Shown piece by piece: positions 1 to 7,105 of a stretch of DNA of 11,337 nucleotides. Position 1 is the stretch's first letter, and every line of letters begins with the position of its first letter. The stretch spans positions 665 through 12,001 of the forward strand of contig PLSZ01000353.1 of assembly GCA_003164305.1 (NCBI GenBank), read 5' to 3'. The DNA comes from Acetobacteraceae bacterium (GTDB lineage Bacteria; Pseudomonadota; Alphaproteobacteria; Acetobacterales; Acetobacteraceae). A program made the position numbers and the translations under genes. The notes under the pieces were generated by a model. The model was not told the origin of the DNA. It ran no database searches and was given only the letters and a program-made list of their open reading frames with translations.

Positions 1-2
1 CC

Positions 3-566
3 ATGACCCGCGACCAGTTCTTCGACTGGGCTGAGGCCCACGGGGGGCGGTATGAATTCGACGGGTTTCAACCGGTGGCGATGACCGGCGGGAATCTCAA
101 TCACAATCAGATCGCGATCAACATCCTCGTTGCCCTTCGCGGGCGCCTGGGCGGAACCGGGTGCCGGACTCACGGCATGGACGCGGGCGTTGCCACGGTC
201 GGCGATACCGTCCGCTATCCCGATGTGGTGGTCACCTGTTCCCCGGTCGATGGCTTCAGCCGTCTGGTTCCCAACCCTGTCGTGGTGTTCGAGGTCATCA
301 GTCCGACATCGGGCCACACAGACCGGATCGTGAAGCTGCGCGAATACGCCGCTGTCGATTCGATCCGGCGTTATGTCATCGTCGAATCCGCCAGCGCCGG
401 TCTGACGGTCCACGAACGCCAGGCAGCGGGGCAGAGATGGACCGTCGCGCCGGCCACGGTGGACGACCTTCTGCCGCTGCCGGAAATCGGCATCGCGATA
501 CCGGTGGCCGAACTGTACGAGAGTGTTGATTTCCCGGCATCGGCCACTGGCGCGGTGTCAGCGTAA
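3..566 (+). CDS. Uma2 family endonuclease-like protein (DUF820), possibly 5'-truncated by the window edge
   Basis: The protein resembles the Uma2/DUF820 family, which has a PD-(D/E)XK nuclease fold. Members are common in cyanobacteria and GC-rich bacteria, and their cellular role is mostly unknown. The N-terminus has the family's 'RYEFDGFQPVAMTGG' segment (residues 16-30). Expected active-site positions are present: Asp74 in 'RYPDVVV', Glu97 in 'FEVISPTSG', and Lys111 followed by Tyr115 in 'KLREY'. The C-terminus ends in the usual 'LPLPEIGIAIPVAELYE' pattern. The 187 codons from the ATG at position 3 are close to family length, but many members have several residues before 'MT..QF..W', so the true start may lie just outside the window. 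The stop (564-566) falls inside an 18-bp tandem repeat. Family call is solid; substrate and biological role are unknown. Confidence 0.85.
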   Translation: MTRDQFFDWAEAHGGRYEFDGFQPVAMTGGNLNHNQIAINILVALRGRLGGTGCRTHGMDAGVATVGDTVRYPDVVVTCSPVDGFSRLVPNPVVVFEVISPTSGHTDRIVKLREYAAVDSIRRYVIVESASAGLTVHERQAAGQRWTVAPATVDDLLPLPEIGIAIPVAELYESVDFPASATGAVSA

Positions 567-598
567 CAGACGACGCACCTGTAACAGATGACGCACCT
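563..598. repeat. Two tandem copies of an 18-bp direct repeat at the end of the Uma2 gene
   Basis: GTAACAGACGACGCACCT (563-580) is followed immediately by GTAACAGATGACGCACCT (581-598). Seventeen of 18 positions match; the only difference is C571 versus T589. The first copy contains the TAA stop of the Uma2 gene and the second lies in the non-coding gap. It reads as a local slippage duplication. I see no third copy elsewhere in the window. Confidence 0.9.
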
Positions 599-680
599 GG
601 CGGCTCCATCCGCTCGTGCCGTCAGAGTGGGACTTTACACAAGCGATCCATTTATTCGATCAACCGCCAGCCGCCACGCC

Positions 681-1103
681 CTAAATCAAACACAACGCCC
701 GCAACTCCCGCCGCAGCACAGCGGGCAACGCCTCCTCCCCCAGCGCCATCGCCGCCTCGTCCAGATCCGCCGGCGCGGCCTCCGGCGACAAATACCGCCA
801 CCCCTGAAACGGCCGCGTCGGCCGGCCGATCAGCGGCACCACATCCGGGTCGAGGATAAAACTCGCGCAGGGCGTGTCGTCGTCCCGCTTGTCCTCGACG
901 ATGTCCACGATGCGTTGCCGCGCCAGCATGGAGCCGCTGATCACCCAGTACAGCGAGCCTCCCGCCAGCACCTCGTCCCCCCGCCGCGGGAAATTGCGCG
1001 TACGGTGCCGCAACGGCGGATGGGTCCGCAGCCGTTCGGCCTGCAGCGCGCGAATATGGTCGATATCCCGCACGCCCACGGCGAGTTTGGCGATATGCAG
1101 CAT
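681..1103 (-). CDS. DUF1489 family protein
   Basis: This 140-residue protein matches the conserved pattern of DUF1489, a family of uncharacterised proteins of about 140 residues that I know from Alphaproteobacteria. It opens 'MLHIAKLAVGVRDIDHIRALQAER'-like, then has 'RHRTRNFPRR' (about residues 32-41), 'GGSLYWVISG' (48-57), 'RQRIVDI' (63-69) and 'RPFQGWRYL' (97-105). It is full length. The start was chosen because the family begins 'MLH..KLAVG'; a longer frame in another register has no such similarity. It is convergent with the Uma2 gene, with a 114-bp gap, and divergent from the MFS gene, with 113 bp between the starts. It looks like a stable chromosomal gene beside the accessory segment. 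No biochemical function is known to me. Confidence 0.85.
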   Translation of the reverse strand: MLHIAKLAVGVRDIDHIRALQAERLRTHPPLRHRTRNFPRRGDEVLAGGSLYWVISGSMLARQRIVDIVEDKRDDDTPCASFILDPDVVPLIGRPTRPFQGWRYLSPEAAPADLDEAAMALGEEALPAVLRRELRALCLI

Positions 1104-1204
1104 GCGCGCGACTCGGGGTTTTGGTTCTGGCCGCCAATCATGCCATCGTCGGCCGCCGAACGGGAGTGCCAGACGGCAGCCGTGACGGTGAAAAAAACAA
1201 CATC

Positions 1205-1210
1205 AAGGGA
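1205..1210 (+). promoter_or_regulatory. Ribosome binding site that fixes the MFS transporter start
   Basis: AAGGGA lies six bases before the ATG at 1217. The same frame is open upstream to a TTG at 1121, but the added 32 residues look like random translation and lack a comparable site. The start at 1217 is therefore preferred. Confidence 0.7.
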
Positions 1211-1216
1211 AACGTC

Positions 1217-2572
1217 ATGAGCGACGCCGTCATCGGGCCGCTGGAGGAACAGTACCGCCGCTCGAAAGCCTTTCGCGACGCTTCGGACCAAACCCGGGTC
1301 ACGCCCACGCATTACCACATCGCGATCGCCAACGGCCTCGGCTGGGGGTTCGACGGCATGGACGGCGTGATCTTCGCCCTCGCCACGCCGCTGCTGATCA
1401 AGGAGTTCGGCGTCACCTTGTCGCAATGGCGCTCCGGCATGCAGATCGCGCTGTTCATCAGCATCGCGGGGATCTTCTTCTGGCCCTGGCTGGCGGACCG
1501 GGTGGGGCGCCGTGGCCTGCTGGCCCTCAACATCGCGCTGTTCTCCCTGATGATGCCGGTCGTCGCGCTCTGCACCACGTTCGCGGCCTTCGTCGCGGCC
1601 CGCGCCGTCGTGGGGTTCGCGCTGAACGGCGAGTGGGCGCTCGGCTCCTTGCTGGTGGCGGAGACCTGGCCCGCCCGACTGCGCGGCCGGGTCATCGGCA
1701 TCAACCGCGGCACCTGGTGCTTCGGCGCGGCGGCGGCGGGAGCGATCGCCACCTTCGTCTTCACCGATTACGGCTGGCGGGTCGCCTGCGTCATCCCGGC
1801 CGTGGTCTCCCTGGTGGCGATCTACGTTCGCGCGAAATGCCCGGAATCGCCCTACTGGGTGCGCACCCAGGATCGCAAGCGGCGGATCCGGCTGGCGCGG
1901 GAGACCGGCGGCGCGCTCTCCGCCGAAGACCAGACCTGGCTGGACAAATCGGCGAAAATTCCGCTGCGGCAACTGTTCATGCCCGACATGTGGCGCGCCA
2001 CGGCCAATGCGACGTTCGTCGCCTGTTGCTCCACCATCATCTACGGAACGGTCGGCGGCTGGATGCCACTCTATCTCGCCCGGGAGCGCGGGTGGTCCGC
2101 CTCGGCGTATGGAACGTTCTATATCTGGTGGGGTCTCGTTGGATTTCTGGGCCTGCTCGCCTCCGGCCTGATCTCCGATCGCTTCGGCCGCCGGCCGGCG
2201 TTTTACGTCATGCTGGCCGAGGGCGCGGTCTTCCTCACCCTCTGGGTGTTCGCTGAAACCAATACCGAGCTTTGGGTGTACGGCCTGCTATGGAGCATCG
2301 GCTTCCTCGGCTTCTGGGGTCCCAGCACGATCCTGACCGCCGAAATCTACCCCACCCGCATTCGCGGCGCCGGCAATGGTTTCACCTGGGCCATCGCCTG
2401 GTTCGTCGGCTTCGTGCTTTGGCCGTTCGTGACCGTCTGGCTGACGGAGCGCACCGGTTCCTTCGCCGCCTCGTTTCTGATCGTGCCCGCCGCGATGCTG
2501 TTGATGGGCGTCGGGATCTGGCGGTTCACCCCCGATCACGCCGGGAAAGACCTGGATTCCATCGCCGTTTGA
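1217..2572 (+). CDS. MFS transporter, metabolite:H+ symporter / sugar-porter type
   Basis: This is a 451-residue inner-membrane protein with about twelve hydrophobic segments in two halves, a typical Major Facilitator Superfamily length. Diagnostic motifs are 'GFDGMDG' in TM1 (44-50), the loop 2-3 motif 'ADRVGRRG' (93-100), 'CPESPYWV' after TM6 (208-215), the repeated loop 8-9 motif 'SDRFGRRP' (320-327), and 'AEIYPTRIRGAGNG' near TM11 (375-388). The last two kinds of motif are typical of metabolite:H+ symporters that move organic acids, aromatic acids or sugars; I cannot name the substrate. The central cytoplasmic loop (about 215-255) is basic and charged. The start is the ATG after AAGGGA. 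The gene ends 16 bp before the next start, so the two could share a transcript, although a transporter of this kind has no obvious role in glycan assembly. Confidence 0.9.
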   Translation: MSDAVIGPLEEQYRRSKAFRDASDQTRVTPTHYHIAIANGLGWGFDGMDGVIFALATPLLIKEFGVTLSQWRSGMQIALFISIAGIFFWPWLADRVGRRGLLALNIALFSLMMPVVALCTTFAAFVAARAVVGFALNGEWALGSLLVAETWPARLRGRVIGINRGTWCFGAAAAGAIATFVFTDYGWRVACVIPAVVSLVAIYVRAKCPESPYWVRTQDRKRRIRLARETGGALSAEDQTWLDKSAKIPLRQLFMPDMWRATANATFVACCSTIIYGTVGGWMPLYLARERGWSASAYGTFYIWWGLVGFLGLLASGLISDRFGRRPAFYVMLAEGAVFLTLWVFAETNTELWVYGLLWSIGFLGFWGPSTILTAEIYPTRIRGAGNGFTWAIAWFVGFVLWPFVTVWLTERTGSFAASFLIVPAAMLLMGVGIWRFTPDHAGKDLDSIAV

Positions 2573-2588
2573 CTTTAGGACCCTTCGC

Positions 2589-3692
2589 ATGAACGGCGGC
2601 CTCGAACCGATTTTGACACTCACCTTCGGCAACGGAGGCAATGAGGCCAATCATCTTGGGAACGGCTGGTCCGGGGATGAACCCGGCAGCCGCTGGATGG
2701 TGGGGCCGGCCAGCGAACTCTGGATCGAGAACCCCGGCAAGGGCCACGACCTGATCCTGGAACTGGATATCGGTGTCGTCAGCCACTCGGACGGCGCGGC
2801 GCGGCGTCTGGTGGTCGGCGCGCGCAACCGGGGCGTCGCGCAGATCTCCGTGACGCGCGGGGGCGCCGTCGGATTTCACATTCCAGCCGCGCTGGTCTCC
2901 GATCCCGGCCCGGTGCGGCTGCTGTTCGTGCATCCCGACTTCCGCCGGCCCATGGATTTGCATGGCGGCACCGACGACCGCCAATTGTCGTTCTCGATGC
3001 GGACCCTGCGGCTGTCGCGGGTGCTGCCGCGGCCGGCGCCCCCCATCGCGCCGATGCCGCCGCCGGACCAAATGATCACCCGCTTCGAAAGCCTTGGCGA
3101 CAACTGCGAATTCGGCCTCGTGCAGCGCCGCATGGGCGCCGAGCCCTTGGGCCTGCTGCGGTTTTCCTTCATCGAGTTGCCGCTGCTGCTGCGCGGTCTG
3201 CGCACCGGTTTCGACGGCCTCGGCGATCCAGGCAAGACCGAAGTCACCGTCGAAGGCGCGGACCGGGAATTCGTGGTCCGCGAGTCCGTCTACGGCATGA
3301 CCTACCATACGTTTCAATACGAAATACAAATGACGCTGGAGACTGTGCGCCAGCAGCAGGCCACGCGCCTGAACTTCCTGAAGCGCAAGTTCATGGAAGA
3401 CGTCGCCGCCGGCGAGAAAATCTTCGTGCTGAAACGCTCCCCGCCGCTCCGGCCGGAGGAGGTGTTGCCGATCTACGCCGCCCTGAATGAAACGGGCCGG
3501 ACCTGGCTGCTCTGGATGGTCCCCGCCGACGCGGCGCACACGCCTGGCTCCGTTGAAGTCCTGTTGCCGGGGTTGCTGCGCGGCTACATCGACCGCTTCG
3601 CGCCCTCGGAAAACGCCCACGAGCTGTCGATGCCGGTGTGGACCTCGGTGTGTGAGGCAGCGTGGCGGGCGGTCGGCGGCGCGTTGGGGTGA
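2589..3692 (+). CDS. Beta-sandwich plus papain-like (DUF1796-like) two-domain protein of a glycan locus
   Basis: This 367-residue protein has two parts. Residues about 9-145 form a predicted all-beta module with 'GNGWSGDEPGSRWMVGP' (24-40), alternating beta-strand patterns, and a closing 'HPDFRRPMDLHGGTDDRQL' (115-133). A proline-rich linker follows (148-160). Residues about 165-365 start 'FESLGDNCEFGLVQRR' (166-181), which resembles the start of DUF1796, a predicted papain-like cysteine peptidase family. Cys173 and His240 (in 'GMTYHTF') are candidate catalytic residues, and 'NFLKRKF...GEKIFVLKR' fits the family's later helix-strand unit. There is no signal peptide, so it is probably cytoplasmic. 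AGGA at 2577-2580 precedes the ATG by eight bases. The N-terminal module recurs in the next gene. Homology to DUF1796 is remote and peptidase activity is unproven; the domain could be a non-catalytic relative. Confidence 0.7.
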   Translation: MNGGLEPILTLTFGNGGNEANHLGNGWSGDEPGSRWMVGPASELWIENPGKGHDLILELDIGVVSHSDGAARRLVVGARNRGVAQISVTRGGAVGFHIPAALVSDPGPVRLLFVHPDFRRPMDLHGGTDDRQLSFSMRTLRLSRVLPRPAPPIAPMPPPDQMITRFESLGDNCEFGLVQRRMGAEPLGLLRFSFIELPLLLRGLRTGFDGLGDPGKTEVTVEGADREFVVRESVYGMTYHTFQYEIQMTLETVRQQQATRLNFLKRKFMEDVAAGEKIFVLKRSPPLRPEEVLPIYAALNETGRTWLLWMVPADAAHTPGSVEVLLPGLLRGYIDRFAPSENAHELSMPVWTSVCEAAWRAVGGALG

Positions 3693-3739
3693 CGCGCCAT
3701 TCGCGATTGACGCGACCTGGCATCCCCGAATAGATGCTG

Positions 3740-3757
3740 GTTCGCCGGACAGCGAAC
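3740..3757. repeat. Perfect 6-bp inverted repeat in the gap before the methyltransferase genes
   Basis: GTTCGC (3740-3745) and GCGAAC (3752-3757) flank a six-base loop in the 177-bp gap between the papain-like gene and the first methyltransferase gene. A smaller GCATC/GATGC pair (3720-3724 and 3733-3737) lies just upstream. No T-tract follows, so a standard intrinsic terminator is unlikely. It may be a transcript hairpin or chance in GC-rich DNA. Confidence 0.35.
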
Positions 3758-3857
3758 GCCGCGCCGATCCGGCGATCTCTCCGGGTGATGCATTGGAATC
3801 GCGCCGAGTGCCCGCACCCCGATGGATCGAGGCCGCCCGCCGGACGCGTTGACCTCA

Positions 3858-3864
3858 ACGGAGG
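3858..3864 (+). promoter_or_regulatory. Strong ribosome binding site for the first methyltransferase gene
   Basis: ACGGAGG sits five bases before the ATG at 3870. The frame is open further upstream to an ATG at 3822, but that start has no comparable site and its first 16 residues are low-complexity. Confidence 0.75.
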
Positions 3865-3869
3865 CCCTG

Positions 3870-4970
3870 ATGACCGACCTGAAGACCCCCGGCAGTGGCA
3901 CAATGACGATCACCGGGTACTTGCCACCGTCTGTCGTACCGGCCGACGAGGGGGCTCGGGGTTGCCTCGGTTATTCCGGCATGATGCCGGAAGGCGACCG
4001 GTTATGGACCCTGGGCCCGAGTTCCATGCTGGCTTTCGCCCTGCCGCCCATCTCCGGCCAGTCCGTGCTGATCCGTTTCGATGTCGCGGCATTCGTATGG
4101 CAAGACGCTCTGCCAAGCCAACGCGTACGCCTGCGAATGGGCGATACGCTCCTCGGCGAATGGTTGATGACCGATGGGGCAATCCACCGGCGGGCGATCG
4201 CCATCCGCGGCCAGGATTTGCCGCCTTCGGGCGTCGTGGCGTTGACCATCGACACGCCGGACAATGCCCGGCCGATCGATCTGGGAGTCAACAACGACGT
4301 CAGGCCACTCGGGATCGCGATCACCCGCGTTCAGTGGGCGTATATGGCGGATTTCGCACAGGCTGAAGCTCAGGCGCGGCGCTACGGCCGGCGGGTCGGC
4401 AACGAGGCGCGCAAATCGTTCGACGACAAGCTCGATGCCGGCTTTTGGGGCCGTTTCATCACCGGTCCGAACGTGCTCGATGTCGGATTCCGCGGCTATG
4501 ATGACGATATCGTGCCGATCGTCGAAGGCGCGATCGGCATCGATCTGGACTATCCCGGCTACGACGGTACCAGGCTGCCGTTCGACGACGAGAGCCAGGA
4601 CACCATCTTCTCGAGTCACTGTCTGGAACACATTCCCAATCATTCGCAGGTGATCCACGACTGGTTTCGCGTGACCAAGGTCGGTGGGCATATTATCACC
4701 GTCGTCCCGAACGCGATGCTGTATGAACGCAAGCTGCGGCCGCCATCCCGCCAGGCCGGTTGGAACCATCTGCGCTTCTATACGCCCCAGAGCCTGCTCG
4801 CCGAGTTCGAAAGCACGCTGACTCCCAACACCTACCGGGTGCGCCATATGGCGGAAAACGACGCGCGTTATCGCTACGATTTCACCCCGGACCGGCATCC
4901 CGACGGCTGCTATGAGATCGAGCTGGTGATTCAGAAAATCGTACCGCCGAACTGGGGGTTGGATGATTGA
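3870..4970 (+). CDS. Beta-sandwich domain fused to a class I SAM-dependent methyltransferase
   Basis: This is a 366-residue two-domain protein. Residues about 20-155 repeat the beta module of the gene upstream: 'GYSGMMPEGDRLWTLGP' (34-50) and 'TPDNARPIDLGVNNDVRPLG' (129-148). Residues about 175-366 form a Methyltransf_11-like domain with 'NVLDVGFRG' as SAM motif I (201-209), the acidic ribose-binding end of strand 2 'GIDLDYPGYDG' (Asp225), 'FSSHCLEHIP' (247-256), and 'FRVTKVGGHIITVVP', the usual post-motif helix and strand. Motif I lacks the full GxGxG, as in other LEHIP-type enzymes. There is no signal peptide, so it is likely cytoplasmic. It probably methylates a sugar or lipid-linked glycan, judging from the neighbours, but acceptor and site are unknown. 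Its stop overlaps the start of the related methyltransferase that follows. Confidence 0.8.
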   Translation: MTDLKTPGSGTMTITGYLPPSVVPADEGARGCLGYSGMMPEGDRLWTLGPSSMLAFALPPISGQSVLIRFDVAAFVWQDALPSQRVRLRMGDTLLGEWLMTDGAIHRRAIAIRGQDLPPSGVVALTIDTPDNARPIDLGVNNDVRPLGIAITRVQWAYMADFAQAEAQARRYGRRVGNEARKSFDDKLDAGFWGRFITGPNVLDVGFRGYDDDIVPIVEGAIGIDLDYPGYDGTRLPFDDESQDTIFSSHCLEHIPNHSQVIHDWFRVTKVGGHIITVVPNAMLYERKLRPPSRQAGWNHLRFYTPQSLLAEFESTLTPNTYRVRHMAENDARYRYDFTPDRHPDGCYEIELVIQKIVPPNWGLDD

Positions 4971-5943
4971 GATCGACCATGAGCTGATGTCGCGGCGCCA
5001 ACTGGGACCCGAGGTGCGCAAGACGGTCCGCGCCCGCCTGGAATCCGGGTTCTTCGAGTGCTATCTGGGCGGCGCCAACGTGCTGGATATCGGGTATCGC
5101 GGCAACAGCCCGGACAATCAGCCGATCGTGCCGCATGCCATCGGCGTCGATCTCGGCTATCCCGGCTATGACGGGAAGACGCTTCCGTTCGAGGACATGA
5201 CCCAGGACGCGGTCCACTCCAGTCATTGCCTGGAGCACATTCCGGATCCCATCGCGGCGCTCGCGGAGTGGTTCCGCGTGCTCCGGCATGGCGGCTACCT
5301 CGTGCTGACCGTTCCGCATCAGCAGCTTTACGAGCGCAAGCCGACGCCAACGAGCCGATGGGGCGGCAATGAGCATCTCCGCTTCTATTCGCCCGCCAGT
5401 CTGCTGACGGAGCTGGAGACGGCGCTGCCGCTCGGAGAGTTTCGCATCCGCTCGCTCCAGGATAACGATGCCGGCTTCGACTACGGGTTGGCCCCCGAGC
5501 AGCCGCCGATCCACTGCTGCTACGAGATCGAGGTGGTCGTCCAACGCATCGCGCCGCCGGCCCATGCGTCGGCTTTGCGTCTGTCGCCCGCCGCGAAGGC
5601 CGCGATCGAAGCCTACCGGGTCATGATCGACGCGGTGCTGCGGCTGGACGCGATAGGCGCGCCAATGGATGAGAAGGCGCTCAGATTGTTCGGCGAGGCG
5701 CTGGAAATTCCGCCTTACGCGGTGGTGAGCGCCCTGTATCCCGACACGCCCCATACGACCCTGCGGCGATTGCTGGCCCCCCTGGTCGATCCCTCCGTCG
5801 TCGATGCGCGATGGTATGTCGACAAATACCCCGACGTGAGCGTCCTGGTCCGCGACGACCCGAATATCGCGTTCGAACATTATCGCCACTCCGGTTACTT
5901 CGAGCGGAAATTACCGAACATGCGTGTGGGACTTTATGGTTAA
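4963..5943 (+). CDS. SAM-dependent methyltransferase with C-terminal 'YPDV...HY' glycan-associated module
   Basis: This 326-residue protein begins inside the previous gene's end: ATGATTGA contains both the start and the TGA stop, an 8-base overlap that favours translational coupling. Residues about 10-205 align along their length with the methyltransferase half of the upstream protein, roughly half the positions being identical by eye: 'NVLDIGYRG' (39-47), 'GVDLGYPGYDG', 'HSSHCLEHIP' (85-94), 'HLRFYSPASLL', 'CYEIEVVVQRIAPP'. It lacks the N-terminal beta module. After a helical linker (about 207-275), the C-terminus carries 'VDARWYVDKYPDV' (280-292) and 'AFEHYRHSGYFERKLPN', with His306 and Tyr307. 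This short module is familiar from the ends of large glycosyltransferases and other surface-glycan proteins, where it is repeated and of unknown function. Best explained as a tandem duplicate that gained a different accessory domain. The acceptor is unknown. Confidence 0.8.
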   Translation: MIEIDHELMSRRQLGPEVRKTVRARLESGFFECYLGGANVLDIGYRGNSPDNQPIVPHAIGVDLGYPGYDGKTLPFEDMTQDAVHSSHCLEHIPDPIAALAEWFRVLRHGGYLVLTVPHQQLYERKPTPTSRWGGNEHLRFYSPASLLTELETALPLGEFRIRSLQDNDAGFDYGLAPEQPPIHCCYEIEVVVQRIAPPAHASALRLSPAAKAAIEAYRVMIDAVLRLDAIGAPMDEKALRLFGEALEIPPYAVVSALYPDTPHTTLRRLLAPLVDPSVVDARWYVDKYPDVSVLVRDDPNIAFEHYRHSGYFERKLPNMRVGLYG

Positions 5944-6006
5944 GCGGGCGCGAGCGCGGCGCACGAGGCACCCTCTCCGCGCCATCAGTGACGCGTCGGC
6001 GGGGCG

Positions 6007-7101
6007 ATGATCTGGCGTTGGTGGCAGGAGTGGCGGGAGCGACGGTCCGCCCTCGCCGAGGTCGCCGATCTAAGTCGGCACGACGAGGCCGTCGTGATGG
6101 ATCAGCATCTCAATCCGCTTTATCAGGCCAAACAATCTATTGGCCGGAACGATGTCGAGAGCGCCGCCGCGCTTTGGGAGCGGGCGCGCCTGCTGACGCC
6201 CACCGCGGTTCTGACCTCGCCGGACTCCCTGGATATACTGTTTGGCCTGAAACGTTACGACGAAGCCGACACGTTGATGCGGGAGCGCGCCAAACGCTTT
6301 CCTCGCGATCGAACCTATCTCATCGGATTGGCTCGTGGCGCGGAAGAGCGCGGCGATCTCGACGAAGCCCTGAAGCGATGGGCGGTGGTCAGAGACCGCA
6401 TGATGGATTCGATCCTCGGCCATCATGGCTGCGCCCGCTGCCTGATGGCGTTGCACCGATTGGACGAGGCTGAAGTCCAATGGGATTCGGCGATCCAGCG
6501 GATCCCGGACAATCCCGAAGCCTTCATGGGACGCGCCACCATCAGCGACTACCGGAAAGACTGGGCGGCGAGCGAGGTACGCTGGAAGCACGTCGCGGAA
6601 ACCTACGATTTCGGCCCAGGTTTTGCTTTTCGCGCGCGGGCGCTGATCGAACTCGACCGGATCGATGAGGCTGAGTCGTATTTGGTGGAGCCGGCGAACG
6701 CCTACCCGGGTGACCTTGAAATCGCGATTACCCGATCCCATCTCGCCGAGCGTCGTGGTGACCTCAACGCCGCCTGCGAGCGGTGGCTCAGGGTTCGGGC
6801 CGTTCGCCCCGATTATCGCGCGGGATATGAAGAGGGAGCACGCCGCCTGTTTGAAGCCGGTCGGTACGCCGATGCCGACGCAGTACTCCAAACCGCGATC
6901 GAGCGGTTCCCGGAGCAGCCATGGCCCTTGATCAATTACGCCCGTCACGCGCATGACTGCCAGGACTGGCGTGAAGCCGCCGCGCGGTGGGCCGTCTTGC
7001 GCGACCGATTTCCTGACCAAAGCGACGGCTACACTCTCGCGGCGGAAGCACTCAGAGCCATGGGCCAGGAAGCTGAAGCCGCGACGCTGACAATGAAATA
7101 A
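6007..7101 (+). CDS. TPR-repeat protein
   Basis: This 364-residue protein is almost wholly tetratricopeptide-like helical repeats, about nine or ten units spaced 32-36 residues from residue 39 to the end. Examples are 'GLKRYDEADTLMRERAKRFPRD', 'EERGDLDEALKRWAVVRD', 'AERRGDLNAACERWLRVRAVRPD' and 'FEAGRYADADAVLQTAIERFP'. Recurrent 'RW' after the first helix (ALKRW, CERW, AARW) shows that the units arose by internal duplication. TPR proteins act as scaffolds, and ones like this often sit beside or are fused to glycosyltransferases in Alphaproteobacteria. There is no signal peptide; the N-terminus 'MIWRWWQEWRERRS' is aromatic and basic and could touch a membrane. It lies 63 bp after the methyltransferase gene. 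The ribosome binding site (GGGGCG) is weak, and an internal ATG at 6097 is an alternative start. Confidence 0.8.
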   Translation: MIWRWWQEWRERRSALAEVADLSRHDEAVVMDQHLNPLYQAKQSIGRNDVESAAALWERARLLTPTAVLTSPDSLDILFGLKRYDEADTLMRERAKRFPRDRTYLIGLARGAEERGDLDEALKRWAVVRDRMMDSILGHHGCARCLMALHRLDEAEVQWDSAIQRIPDNPEAFMGRATISDYRKDWAASEVRWKHVAETYDFGPGFAFRARALIELDRIDEAESYLVEPANAYPGDLEIAITRSHLAERRGDLNAACERWLRVRAVRPDYRAGYEEGARRLFEAGRYADADAVLQTAIERFPEQPWPLINYARHAHDCQDWREAAARWAVLRDRFPDQSDGYTLAAEALRAMGQEAEAATLTMK

Positions 7102-7105
7102 TGAT

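Noticed and set aside
941..1972. A 343-codon minus-strand frame over the MFS gene and part of DUF1489
   Set aside because: Its translation is Arg/Asp/Gly-rich low complexity and it runs through two recognised genes. It is a mirror frame.
2526..3620. A 364-codon minus-strand frame over the papain-like gene
   Set aside because: Antisense shadow with repetitive His/Gln/Arg content and no motif. The plus-strand gene has clear domains and a ribosome binding site.
4002..5889. Long minus-strand frames opposite the two methyltransferase genes
   Set aside because: The two frames look alike only because the sense genes are duplicates. The sense proteins have methyltransferase motifs and the antisense ones have none.
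627..5936. The 11-mer GTGGGACTTTA at both 627-637 and 5926-5936
   Set aside because: A match of this length between two places is expected by chance in 11 kb, the flanks differ, and there is no transposase or target duplication.
5954..5982. GCGCGG/CCGCGC inverted repeat after the second methyltransferase gene as a terminator
   Set aside because: A 17-base loop, only six pairs and no T-tract; easily chance at this GC content.
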